From contig JAFWOY010000035.1 of assembly GCA_017509755.1 (NCBI GenBank), positions 1-41,597 of the forward strand: 41,597 bases of DNA. The letters are read 5' to 3'. Below are positions 15,699-22,871 of the stretch, in pieces. Every line of letters starts with the position of its first letter. Position 1 is the stretch's first letter. This stretch comes from Bacteroidales bacterium. Lineage in GTDB: Bacteria > Bacteroidota > Bacteroidia > Bacteroidales > UBA932. The notes below the pieces were generated by a model. That model searched no databases. It saw only the letters and a program-made list of their open reading frames with translations, and was not told the DNA's origin. Position numbers and translations under genes: made by a program.

Positions 15699-16403
15699 AT
15701 GTCCGCCGGCAGGTCCTATTTCGTAGCGGATCTCCATCTGGGGCCCGATTCCGATCCCGGTCGCGTCCGGGAAACAGCCTTCGTGGAATTCTTGCGTACC
15801 CTGCCTCCCGATGCGGAGGCACTCTATCTGCTGGGTGATATCTTTGATTTCTGGATTGATTACCGGGATGTGGTGCCGCGCGGCAGCGTCCGGGTGTTGG
15901 CTGCTCTGGCCGAGGCGGCGGAACGGATGGATGTCTGGTTCTTCCGGGGCAACCACGACTGGTGGGTGACCGACTATTTCGAAAAGGAACTGGGGGTGCA
16001 CATCGTGCGGGAGCCCCTGAAGGAGATTGAAATCGGCGGCCGGACCATCTGCCTGGGGCACGGGGATACGCTGGGTTGTCACGACGCCAAATCGAAACTC
16101 ATCTTCCATATCTTTCGCAACAAGACCTGCCTGGCCATGCTCAAGTCGCTCCCGCCTCGCTGGGTCTTCTGGCTCGCCCGTCATTGGTCAGCCGCCAGCC
16201 GTCGCCGCCACCCCGCACCCGCACCCTTTGCAGGACGCGAAGCGCCTCTCTACCAGTTCGTCAACGAATATGGCCGCAGCCACCAGGTCGATCTCTATCT
16301 GTTCGGCCATTGGCACACACCGGCCTGCCTCCCCGTCGAAAGCGGCGGCACCCTTCGCATCCTCGGTGCCTGGGAAGGCCCGGAAGACACATTCGCCCTC
16401 TAA
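15699..16403 (+). CDS. lpxH: UDP-2,3-diacylglucosamine diphosphatase, LpxH type
   Basis: This calcineurin-like metallophosphoesterase cleaves UDP-2,3-diacylglucosamine to lipid X in lipid A synthesis. The 234-residue protein has all metal-site motifs in order: YFVADLHLG, LGDIFDFW, FFRGNHDWW, CLGHGDTLG and LFGHWHTP. The basic, helix-rich insert RWVFWLARHWSAASRRR around residues 150-170 fits the LpxH lid that sits on the membrane. Start: the ATG at 15699 is preferred; a GTG two codons earlier directly follows the uppP stop. The 3' end overlaps the convergent DUF4294 gene by 4 nt. Confidence 0.88.
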   Translation: MSAGRSYFVADLHLGPDSDPGRVRETAFVEFLRTLPPDAEALYLLGDIFDFWIDYRDVVPRGSVRVLAALAEAAERMDVWFFRGNHDWWVTDYFEKELGVHIVREPLKEIEIGGRTICLGHGDTLGCHDAKSKLIFHIFRNKTCLAMLKSLPPRWVFWLARHWSAASRRRHPAPAPFAGREAPLYQFVNEYGRSHQVDLYLFGHWHTPACLPVESGGTLRILGAWEGPEDTFAL

Positions 16404-17068
16404 CGGAATCTTTCCGGGATGTAGATGTCGGGACGGGGCTTGCCGAATATCATCATGTAGAGGTCGTCGAACCCGCCTTGGTTCCAGATGCTGACGAGCT
16501 CTTCCAGATCTTTGTCCTCCCCGAACTTGTCATAGGGTTGCTTGAGATTGCCTTTGAAGACTTTGGCGACGCCTTGCCAGAAGCCGGCGGTTGTGCCGCC
16601 CAGATAGCGTTTGAGAATATAATAGGGCGTCTGGCCGCATTCGCGGTCGATGAGGCGGATCATCATCAAGCCTTGTTTGAGGGTCAGCTTGCGGAAGATC
16701 GGGTCGAAATCCTTGAGGAGGTCGTCCTTCATCTGGCTGAGGTATTTATCCTGCTGCCGCTGGGTGTAATGATCGGCCTCGAAGAGGCTGTCGGTTTCGT
16801 TGATGACACGCGCGACGAAAATGGCGTACGGGTAGGCTTTGCTGAAATTGTGGACGCGCTTGTAGTATTTCACCCAGTTGCGGCGGCTCATCGTCTGGCG
16901 CGGATGGATGACGGCGGGCGGCAGTTCATCCATGAAGATGGTGTCGCCTTGATAGACATAGTACTCCATCACCTTGAGCTCGCGCCGGTTGGTCTGCGCG
17001 GCGGCAGAAGGTGCCAGAAGGGCTGTCAGGAGCAGACAGAGCTCGGTTATCAGGAGGGCTTTCTTCAT
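16400..17068 (-). CDS. DUF4294 family secreted protein
   Basis: The 222-residue protein begins with a Sec signal peptide (MKKALLITELCLLLTALLAP, cleavage near AAAQ-TN). The mature part is helix-rich and basic, with the family-typical stretch WVKYYKRVHNFSKAYPYA and the C-terminal RLIDRECGQTPYYILKRY. No catalytic motif is recognised. I chose the Met at 17068 because it gives the signal peptide and sits 12 nt behind a -7 box; the longer frame up to 17155 would run through the promoter. Function unknown; periplasmic location inferred. Confidence 0.82.
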   Translation of the reverse strand: MKKALLITELCLLLTALLAPSAAAQTNRRELKVMEYYVYQGDTIFMDELPPAVIHPRQTMSRRNWVKYYKRVHNFSKAYPYAIFVARVINETDSLFEADHYTQRQQDKYLSQMKDDLLKDFDPIFRKLTLKQGLMMIRLIDRECGQTPYYILKRYLGGTTAGFWQGVAKVFKGNLKQPYDKFGEDKDLEELVSIWNQGGFDDLYMMIFGKPRPDIYIPERFR

Positions 17069-17079
17069 GGTTGAGGCGG

Positions 17080-17087
17080 CAAAGGTA
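17080..17087 (-). promoter_or_regulatory. -7 box (TACCTTTG) for the DUF4294 gene
   Basis: An exact TAnnTTTG match on the minus strand ends 12 nt before the start codon, predicting a leader of only about 5 nt. No -33 element is clear. Confidence 0.5.
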
Positions 17088-17109
17088 GGATTCTTTCCGA
17101 AAAAATGAT

Positions 17110-17117
17110 TACATTTA
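17110..17117 (+). promoter_or_regulatory. Weak -7 box (TACATTTA) for gltS-like gene
   Basis: Seven of eight positions fit the consensus (final A instead of G), 22 nt before the ATG. The position between divergent genes supports a promoter here. Confidence 0.35.
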
Positions 17118-17139
17118 CCAGATAAAACCGCTATTGCCG

Positions 17140-18480
17140 ATGTTCGATCTAACAAATTTCACGCCGTGGGTCTTCTTTTCCGACATAGGAATCCTCTGCG
17201 GCCTGTTGCTCATAGGTAAATTCCTGCGCGTCAAGATACGTCTCATCCAACGGCTTTTCATCCCGCCGAGCCTGCTGGCCGGCATCCTCGGCCTGGCCTT
17301 CGGGCCGAACGGTCTGGGCTGGCTGCCACTTTCGGGCAACATCAGCACCTACGCCGCAATCCTGATCGCCGTGGTGTTCGGCGCCCTGCCGCTTTCGTCT
17401 CCGGGCTTCAAAGTCAAGGAGGTGGCGCGCCGCGTGGGTCCGATGTGGGCTTTCTCCCAGTTCGGCATGCTGTTCCAATGGGCGGTGATGGGCCTCTTCG
17501 GCCTGCTGGTCCTCCGCCTTATCTGGCCGGAACTCAATGCGGCCTTCGGCGTCATGCTTCCGACCGGCTTCTACGGCGGCCACGGTACGGCTGCCGCCAT
17601 CGGTTCGGCTTTCGACGGCCTGGGTTGGGATGAAGCCACGAGCCTCGGCATGACAACCGCCACCATCGGCGTGATCGTCGCAATCCTGGGCGGCCTTCTG
17701 TTCATCAAGATTGCCACGAAGAAAGGCCAGACGTCTTACCTGGCCGATTTCAATGACTTGCCCGACGAATACCGCAGCGGGTTGCTCCCTGAGGAGAAGC
17801 GTCAACCCACAGCCGTCGGAACCACGTCGCCCATTTCCATCGACTCCCACATGTTCCATCTGTCACTTGTGGTACTGGCTGCTTTCGGCGGTTACATGAT
17901 GAGCAAGGGCGTCAAGATGGCCTGGCCGAAGCTGGAACTTCCGGTATTCAGTTGTGCCTTCGTCGTCGGCATGCTGATCAAGCTGGCCTTCAACAAGGCG
18001 GGCGCGGCAACCTATATCGATCCCAAGACGACCGGCAGCATCAGCTCTTCGGCGACGGACCTGCTGGTGACCTGCGGCGTCGCTTCCATCAAACTGGGGG
18101 TCGTCGTCAAATATGCCCTGCCGCTGATCGTCCTGACGCTGGTCGGCATCTGCCTGACCGTCTTCACGGTCTTCTATTTCGGCCGGCATCTCAACCGCAA
18201 GGACTGGTTCGAGAAGTCGATTTTCGCCTGGGGCTGGTGGACCGGCACGATGGCGATGGGCATCGCCCTCCTCCGTATCGTCGATCCCAAGATGCAGAGC
18301 CGGGCGATGGACGACTACGCCCTCGCTTACCTTCCCTGTGCACCGATCGAGATTCTGCTGATCACTTTCGTACCGATCCTTTTCGCAGCCGGCCAGGGCC
18401 TCTGGCTGATGCTCGGCTGCCTGGTGCTCTCGCTGCTGATCCTCTTCCTGGCCAAACGGCTCAAATGGTGGAGTAAATAA
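17140..18480 (+). CDS. gltS: Sodium/glutamate symporter, GltS type
   Basis: The 446-residue polytopic membrane protein has about ten hydrophobic helices in two inverted halves. Family landmarks are the first reentrant-loop motif GFYGGHGTAAAIGSAF near residue 145 and the second, GSISSSATDLLVTCGVASIKL, near 300, characteristic of the ESS/GltS family, which takes up glutamate with sodium. The N-terminal segment IPPSLLAGILGLAFGP also fits. I use the ATG at 17140; a TTG two codons upstream is possible. The M19 dipeptidase gene follows after 8 nt, so the two are probably co-expressed for amino-acid and peptide use (inference). Exact substrate is not proven by sequence. Confidence 0.85.
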   Translation: MFDLTNFTPWVFFSDIGILCGLLLIGKFLRVKIRLIQRLFIPPSLLAGILGLAFGPNGLGWLPLSGNISTYAAILIAVVFGALPLSSPGFKVKEVARRVGPMWAFSQFGMLFQWAVMGLFGLLVLRLIWPELNAAFGVMLPTGFYGGHGTAAAIGSAFDGLGWDEATSLGMTTATIGVIVAILGGLLFIKIATKKGQTSYLADFNDLPDEYRSGLLPEEKRQPTAVGTTSPISIDSHMFHLSLVVLAAFGGYMMSKGVKMAWPKLELPVFSCAFVVGMLIKLAFNKAGAATYIDPKTTGSISSSATDLLVTCGVASIKLGVVVKYALPLIVLTLVGICLTVFTVFYFGRHLNRKDWFEKSIFAWGWWTGTMAMGIALLRIVDPKMQSRAMDDYALAYLPCAPIEILLITFVPILFAAGQGLWLMLGCLVLSLLILFLAKRLKWWSK

Positions 18481-18488
18481 CACACACA

Positions 18489-19568
18489 ATGATACGATCC
18501 CTGAAATTCCTGCCGGCGCTGCTGCTTTTCGCGGCACTCGGTTTTACGGCGCAGACCGACCAGGACGCGCAACTGCTTAAACGTGCGGAAAAACTGCACA
18601 ACAAGATTATCGCCATCGACACGCACACCGATACGGCACTGGCACTCACCCGGGACAAGGTGGACCTCTCAAGGGTCCAGGCCGATTTCGCCAAATTGCG
18701 GGAAGGCCGCGTGGATTGCTGCTTCTATCCTATCTTCGTGGATCAGGGGCCGCTGACGGATGCCTCTCGTGACTCGGCCTACCACTGGACCATCGACAAG
18801 ATGAAGGCTATTCGAGCCTACATCCAGGCCCGGCCTAAAGAAGCAGCTATTGCCCTGACGGCCGCTGATATCGTCAAGAACAAGAAACGCCATAAACTGA
18901 GTCTGGTGATGGGTATCGAGAACGGCTATCCCATCGGGAAGGACCTTTCCAAACTCAAGGATTTCTATGACTTGGGCACACGCATCGTCACCCTCTCGCA
19001 CAACTACGACAACGACATCTGCGACGCTTCCCGCTATCCGCAGAACACTTGGGGCGGCCTCTCGCCTTTCGGCAAAGAACTGGTGAAAGAGATGAACCGG
19101 CTGGGTGTCATCGTGGACTGCTCCCACGCCTCTACTTCCACTCTCTACGATTGCCTGGAACTGAGCACGGCGCCGGTCATCTGCTCCCACTCCTGCGTCT
19201 ATGCCATCAAGGACCATCCGCGCAACCTCACGGACGATGAGATTCGCGCCATTGCGGCCAAAGGCGGTGTGATCCAAGTGACGACGGGTCGTTGGGCGCT
19301 GTCGTGGCTTCCCTCGCCGGAAGTGAACATCGGGGTTTTCTGCGACCATGTGGAATACATCCGTAATCTGGTCGGCGTTGAATATGTGGGTATCGGTACG
19401 GACTTCGACGGCGGTGGCGGCATGAAAGAGCTCGAAGACGCTTCCAAGATGAAGTTCATCACCGTCGAACTGATGCGTCGCGGCTGGACCGACCATGAAC
19501 TCGAACTCTTCTGGGGCGGCAATTTCCTGCGGGTGATGCGTGCCGTCGAAAACGCAGCCGGGAAATAG
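18489..19568 (+). CDS. Secreted membrane-dipeptidase (peptidase family M19)
   Basis: This 359-residue protein has an N-terminal signal peptide (LKFLPALLLFAALGFTAQ). The mature part is a renal-dipeptidase-type TIM barrel binding two zinc ions: His and Asp in AIDTHTDTAL, the bridging Glu in VMGIENGYPIG, the two His of VDCSHAS and VICSHSC, and Asp in GIGTDFDGGGG. Family members hydrolyse dipeptides, often with little regard to the stereochemistry of the C-terminal residue. Periplasmic location next to the gltS-like gene suggests a chain of dipeptide cleavage and amino-acid uptake. The GH20 gene starts 4 nt after its stop codon. Confidence 0.92.
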   Translation: MIRSLKFLPALLLFAALGFTAQTDQDAQLLKRAEKLHNKIIAIDTHTDTALALTRDKVDLSRVQADFAKLREGRVDCCFYPIFVDQGPLTDASRDSAYHWTIDKMKAIRAYIQARPKEAAIALTAADIVKNKKRHKLSLVMGIENGYPIGKDLSKLKDFYDLGTRIVTLSHNYDNDICDASRYPQNTWGGLSPFGKELVKEMNRLGVIVDCSHASTSTLYDCLELSTAPVICSHSCVYAIKDHPRNLTDDEIRAIAAKGGVIQVTTGRWALSWLPSPEVNIGVFCDHVEYIRNLVGVEYVGIGTDFDGGGGMKELEDASKMKFITVELMRRGWTDHELELFWGGNFLRVMRAVENAAGK

Positions 19569-19572
19569 CCTG

Positions 19573-21534
19573 ATGAAACGCCTGTTGCTTAGCGTGTCTC
19601 TGCTGGCTGCCTGTTGGATGGCGGCCTTGGCAGAGACGGGCGGACCGGATCGTATCCTGCCCCGGCCTGCCCAAATCGAGGTCACAAGCGGCCGTATTGC
19701 TTGTGGCCAGCCCGAAGTCCGGATCGGCCAGCGTGCCTTCCGCAAAGCTACCGCATCGCTGCCCGCTTTCGCCCAGAAGGAAGCCTATCGGCTGACGGTC
19801 TCGCGCAAAGGGATCAGCATTGAAGCCAATACGCCCGCAGGCGCTTTTTATGCCCGGCAGAGTCTCGCCCAAATGGCACGTGGGTGCGATTCGTTGCAGT
19901 GCTGCACCCTTTTCGACTATCCGCGGTTTGCCTACCGGGGCGTCATGCTCGACATTTCCCGCCATTTCCGCGACAAGGATTTCATCCTCAAGCAGCTGGA
20001 TGCCATGGCAGAAGTCCGGCTCAACCGGTTGCATCTGCATCTGACCGACGCGGCCGGCTGGCGGATCGAGATCAAGGCGTATCCGCGCCTGACCGGTTAT
20101 GCGGCCTGGCGCAAGGGCGCCACGTGGAAGCAATGGACCGCTTCGGGCCGGCAGTATGCCGAGCAAGGGGAGGAGAACGCTTACGGCGGTTATCTCACGC
20201 AAGAAGATGCGCGCGAGATTGTGGCGTATGCGGCCGAACGGAACATCACCGTGATTCCCGAAATCGAAATGCCGGGGCACAGTGCCGAAGTCATCGCGGC
20301 CTATCCTGAATTGGGATGCCTGGCGCCCGACGGAAGCCCGGCCCGGACCCAAGGGGACCTCTGCCCGGGCAATGAGCAGACTTTCCAATTCCTGGAAAAC
20401 GTGCTCCTGGAGATCATGGATATCTTCCCTTCGGAATACATCCATGTCGGAGGGGATGAGGCGGGCAAGCGCAACTGGCCCGATTGTCCCCGCTGCCAGG
20501 CACGCATGGCCGAGGAGGGACTCAATTCACCCGAGGAACTGCAGAGCTATCTGATCGCCCGCATCGAGCGTTTCCTGGGCGCGCACGGGCGCAAATTGCT
20601 CGGATGGGATGAAATCCTGGAAGGTGGCCTGGCGCCGAACGCTACGGTGATGTCGTGGCGCGGCACAGAAGGTGGCATCCAGGCTGCAACCATGGGCCAC
20701 GACGCGGTGATGACGCCCGGCGAATGGTGCTATCTCGACAAATACCAGGACGCCCAGTTCAAGGAACCTGAAGCGATCGGTGGGTATCTTCCGCTGGAAA
20801 AAGCCTACGCGTACGATCCTCTCGACGGGATTCCGGCCGATGCTGCGGCACATATTCTCGGCGTTCAGGGCAACCTCTGGCACGAATACATTCCTACGAC
20901 GGAACATACTGAGTATATGCTCTGGCCGCGTGCCTTTGCCATCGCCGAGATCGGTTGGACACCCGCTGCCTGCAAGGACTGGCCGTCTTTCCACGAACGT
21001 GTCCTGCGGCAAGCCGACTATCTGGCCGGAAAGGGCTATCATCCTTTTGACTTGCGGAACGAATTCGGAGAGCGGAAGGTTTCCCTTGCGCCGGTGCGGC
21101 ATCTGGCTTGCGGCAAGCACGTCAGCTATGCGCTGCCCTGGAATGAAAAGTATCCTGCCTCGGGAGCGGCGACGCTGACCGACGGCATCATGGGCAGTTG
21201 GAGTTACAGCGATGGCCGTTGGCAGGGTTTCCTGTCGGATGTCGATGTAACGGTCGATCTGGGCGCCGTCGAGGACATCCATTATGTGGGCGCGACCTTC
21301 ATGATGCAACCCCCGCCCCAGATCTTCCTTCCCAAACAGGTGGAGATCTTCGTGTCCGAGGACGGAGTGCATTTCGAAAAGGTCGGAGAGGTATGGAACG
21401 AAGTCCCCGTGGCCGACCGGTCTGTGCTTTACCCGCTCTTCGGCACAAGTATCAATGCCCGCGGCCGCTATGTCCGCTACCATGCGACCCGCAACCACGC
21501 CTGGCTCTTCGTGGATGAGATCGTCGTCAACTGA
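19573..21534 (+). CDS. Beta-N-acetylhexosaminidase, glycoside hydrolase family 20
   Basis: A 653-residue exported enzyme that removes terminal beta-linked GlcNAc or GalNAc. It starts with a signal peptide (MKRLLLSVSLLAACWMAALA). Then come the GH20b alpha/beta domain (to about residue 115), the TIM barrel from FAYRGVMLDISRHFRDKDF, with HLTDAAGWRIE and the catalytic Asp295-Glu296 pair in HVGGDEAGKRNW (substrate-assisted mechanism), and a C-terminal beta domain (about 510-650) resembling an F5/8 type C carbohydrate-binding fold. The Met at 19573 is chosen for the signal peptide. It is the last gene of the gltS-M19-GH20 row. Targets could be host glycans or peptidoglycan pieces. Confidence 0.93.
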   Translation: MKRLLLSVSLLAACWMAALAETGGPDRILPRPAQIEVTSGRIACGQPEVRIGQRAFRKATASLPAFAQKEAYRLTVSRKGISIEANTPAGAFYARQSLAQMARGCDSLQCCTLFDYPRFAYRGVMLDISRHFRDKDFILKQLDAMAEVRLNRLHLHLTDAAGWRIEIKAYPRLTGYAAWRKGATWKQWTASGRQYAEQGEENAYGGYLTQEDAREIVAYAAERNITVIPEIEMPGHSAEVIAAYPELGCLAPDGSPARTQGDLCPGNEQTFQFLENVLLEIMDIFPSEYIHVGGDEAGKRNWPDCPRCQARMAEEGLNSPEELQSYLIARIERFLGAHGRKLLGWDEILEGGLAPNATVMSWRGTEGGIQAATMGHDAVMTPGEWCYLDKYQDAQFKEPEAIGGYLPLEKAYAYDPLDGIPADAAAHILGVQGNLWHEYIPTTEHTEYMLWPRAFAIAEIGWTPAACKDWPSFHERVLRQADYLAGKGYHPFDLRNEFGERKVSLAPVRHLACGKHVSYALPWNEKYPASGAATLTDGIMGSWSYSDGRWQGFLSDVDVTVDLGAVEDIHYVGATFMMQPPPQIFLPKQVEIFVSEDGVHFEKVGEVWNEVPVADRSVLYPLFGTSINARGRYVRYHATRNHAWLFVDEIVVN

Positions 21535-21556
21535 GGGAATCAGCGTTTTCTTCCCT

Positions 21557-21577
21557 CCGGTATTTGTCTCTTACCGG
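21557..21577 (+). terminator. Hairpin after GH20 gene, possible weak terminator
   Basis: CCGGTA (21557-21562) pairs with TACCGG (21572-21577) around a 9-nt loop, 22 nt after the GH20 stop. No T-run follows, so a Rho-independent role is uncertain. Confidence 0.3.
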
Positions 21578-21822
21578 TTGCATCTGTCATGAATAGGGGG
21601 GGGCTGTGTCTTTCGCCAAAATGTGCGAGCCCAGCCGGTCATCGAGACTGAACCTTGTTTTCGCCAAACAGGCGCAAAGGGTCTTTTCGTAAACTGCTGA
21701 GAACCAACATTGTTTTTCTCGTAACTTTGCACCAGAGGCTGATATCGGGGCCTGGCGCAAAGGAATGCGCCTCACATGCCCGTGAGAAGCCGATAGTCTT
21801 GCGCCTGTTTGGTGATTTCGTT

Positions 21823-21855
21823 TGACTGGTTCCTGACTGGGTGCTGACTGGGTCC
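21823..21855 (+). repeat. Three tandem 11-bp units (TGACTGGKTSC)
   Basis: TGACTGGTTCC, TGACTGGGTGC and TGACTGGGTCC follow one another without spacing. Confidence 0.85.
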
Positions 21856-22099
21856 TGCTCACCCGGTTTTGGCGTTACGCCGCGAGACCCTTCGAACGAG
21901 AACAAGACGAAACGAAACAGATGTTGCCGCTGACGGGAGTGATTCGGCGGAAACGGAGGGCGGTTATCTCCTGCCAGCCTGCCGGGGACTCCTGGCTTGC
22001 CCGGGTCCTCCATTGGCATGACTGACAAGGATAACCGCGATGATAGTCGGTTGCGGCCGAAAAGGGTCATAGCGGTGATAAGCCGGGTGTGGCTGAAGC

Positions 22100-22166
22100 G
22101 GGTTTTCTCCCGGTCTGACCCGCAGGAGCCGAAGAAGGGGCTCCCGGGCCAGACCGGGGAAAACCC
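22100..22166. repeat. Long two-part hairpin
   Basis: The outer stem pairs GGGTTTTCTCCCGGTCTG (22100-22117) with CAGACCGGGGAAAACCC (22150-22166), one bulged base. The inner stem pairs GGAGCC with GGCTCC around an 8-nt loop. There is no T-run, so it is not a standard terminator. Confidence 0.8.
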
Positions 22167-22210
22167 AGCGGCCGCTTTCGAGAAACGACAAGCAGATGCG
22201 CCGAGTAGTT

Positions 22211-22327
22211 CTGCCGCGACAGGACTACAACGCACCCTGGCATCCTGTCGTGGTTGGTAATTGGGCGGAAATGGCTGTTTTACTGCCGCGACAGGATCCA
22301 CAAGGGCTTCCGAGTCCTGTCGCGGCA
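22211..22327. repeat. Twin hairpins with the same stem and 18-nt loops
   Basis: CCGCGACAGGA (22214-22224) pairs with TCCTGTCGTGG (22243-22253), with one G-U pair. TGCCGCGACAGGA (22284-22296) pairs perfectly with TCCTGTCGCGGCA (22315-22327). Both loops are exactly 18 nt but differ in sequence. Confidence 0.85.
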
Positions 22328-22426
22328 ACAATGATCTCCGCCCTGCCCTTTTTTCATTGCCGGCAGACGCTTACCGACGGATTTATTTCGATGCCGGCCA
22401 TAGAATGCGTTTTTGGCAGTCTGCGC

Positions 22427-22512
22427 GCATTCTGTGTCCATGAATCAAGTCATTTCGCCTTCTGTTTGGACACAGAATGCGTCGGAGGCCGTATAGGTTC
22501 ATTCTGTGTCCA
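22427..22512. repeat. Three alternating copies of a 13-bp repeat
   Basis: GCATTCTGTGTCCA (22427-22440), its exact complement TGGACACAGAATGC (22467-22480) and a third copy CATTCTGTGTCCA (22500-22512). The middle copy can pair with either neighbour, giving two mutually exclusive hairpins with 26-nt and 20-nt loops. Confidence 0.85.
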
Positions 22513-22623
22513 ACTCATAGCGCGTTGTGCTCGTGGTCTCGCGGTTTTGTCATGCCCCCGACTCGGCTTGCCTTTTGATTTGCCATTTTCTCCGTCCTGC
22601 CCGGTTCCGGCGGCGATCATCTC

Positions 22624-22675
22624 CGGTCGAAAACGCGATGTGCCTGTGTCTGTCGGCGCGCGGTCGAAAACGCGA
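22624..22675 (+). repeat. 15-bp direct repeat
   Basis: CGGTCGAAAACGCGA occurs at 22624-22638 and 22661-22675, 37 bp from start to start. Confidence 0.85.
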
Positions 22676-22728
22676 AAGAAAAATGAGTTTTAGGTTTGGC
22701 TAACCGCCTGCTAATTCAGGAAGTTAAG

Positions 22729-22770
22729 TACCAAAAATTTTTGTCGAAAATTTCGCAAAAGTTTTTGGTA
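22729..22770. promoter_or_regulatory. 42-bp AT-rich near-palindrome at the rplP promoter
   Basis: TACCAAAAA (22729-22737) and TTTTTGGTA (22762-22770) form the outer arms. The interior, with CGAAAATTTCG (22745-22755) at the centre, is also nearly self-complementary. The right arm contains the TTTG of the -33 element (22764-22767). It could be an operator or an upstream promoter element; nothing here tells which protein binds. Confidence 0.6.
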
Positions 22771-22793
22771 TTTGATTTTTTTGTGTACCTTTG
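22764..22793 (+). promoter_or_regulatory. Promoter of the rplP-rplQ ribosomal operon (TTTG-N18-TACCTTTG)
   Basis: TTTG at 22764-22767 and TACCTTTG at 22786-22793 fit the Bacteroidota consensus with an 18-nt spacer. The transcript should start near 22799, right before a strong hairpin. As the genes that usually precede rplP are absent, this must drive the whole operon. Confidence 0.75.
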
Positions 22794-22800
22794 CAACCCT

Positions 22801-22830
22801 ATATCTTATGCTCGAAGTGGGCTAAGATAT
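22801..22830 (+). promoter_or_regulatory. Hairpin at the predicted 5' end of the rplP operon mRNA
   Basis: ATATCTTA (22801-22808) pairs with TAAGATAT (22823-22830), and inside it GCTC (22810-22813) pairs with GGGC (22819-22822) around GAAGT, with a single bulged T. The hairpin would be within about two bases of the mRNA 5' end and about 40 nt before the rplP ATG. Confidence 0.6.
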
Positions 22831-22871
22831 TGACAATTAGAAGTTTAAGAAATTTTTAAGTAATAAAGGCT

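Larger units (their letters stand above)
21535..22728. repeat. Repeat-rich gene-free tract between GH20 gene and the rplP operon
   Basis: About 1.2 kb with no credible coding region. The open frames here have no recognisable domain, unnatural composition and no start context. The tract is full of dyads: CCAAACAGGCGCAA (21664-21677) with its complement at 21799-21812; GCGGTTATC (21960-21968) with GATAACCGC (22030-22038); a long hairpin at 22100-22166; two 11- to 13-bp hairpins at 22214-22253 and 22284-22327; three alternating copies of CATTCTGTGTCCA between 22427 and 22512; and a 15-bp direct repeat at 22624 and 22661. There are also three 11-bp tandem units at 21823-21855. It occupies the place where rpsC would normally precede rplP. 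Confidence 0.8.

Noticed and set aside
22211..22327. Integron attC-like cassette sites
   Set aside because: No R-box GTTRRRY/RYYYAAC pair and no integrase in the window.
21639..22331. 230-residue minus-strand open frame in the gene-free tract
   Set aside because: No recognisable domain, Arg/Pro/Ser-rich random-like composition, no start signal, and it runs through several strong dyads. It is better explained by GC-rich noncoding sequence.
22211..22512. Possible CRISPR array
   Set aside because: The repeats alternate in orientation, the two families differ from each other, spacers are uneven between families, and no cas gene is present.
22196..22693. 165-residue plus-strand open frame over the hairpin repeats
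   Set aside because: Its sequence is dictated by the repeats and it has no homology-like features or ribosome approach.
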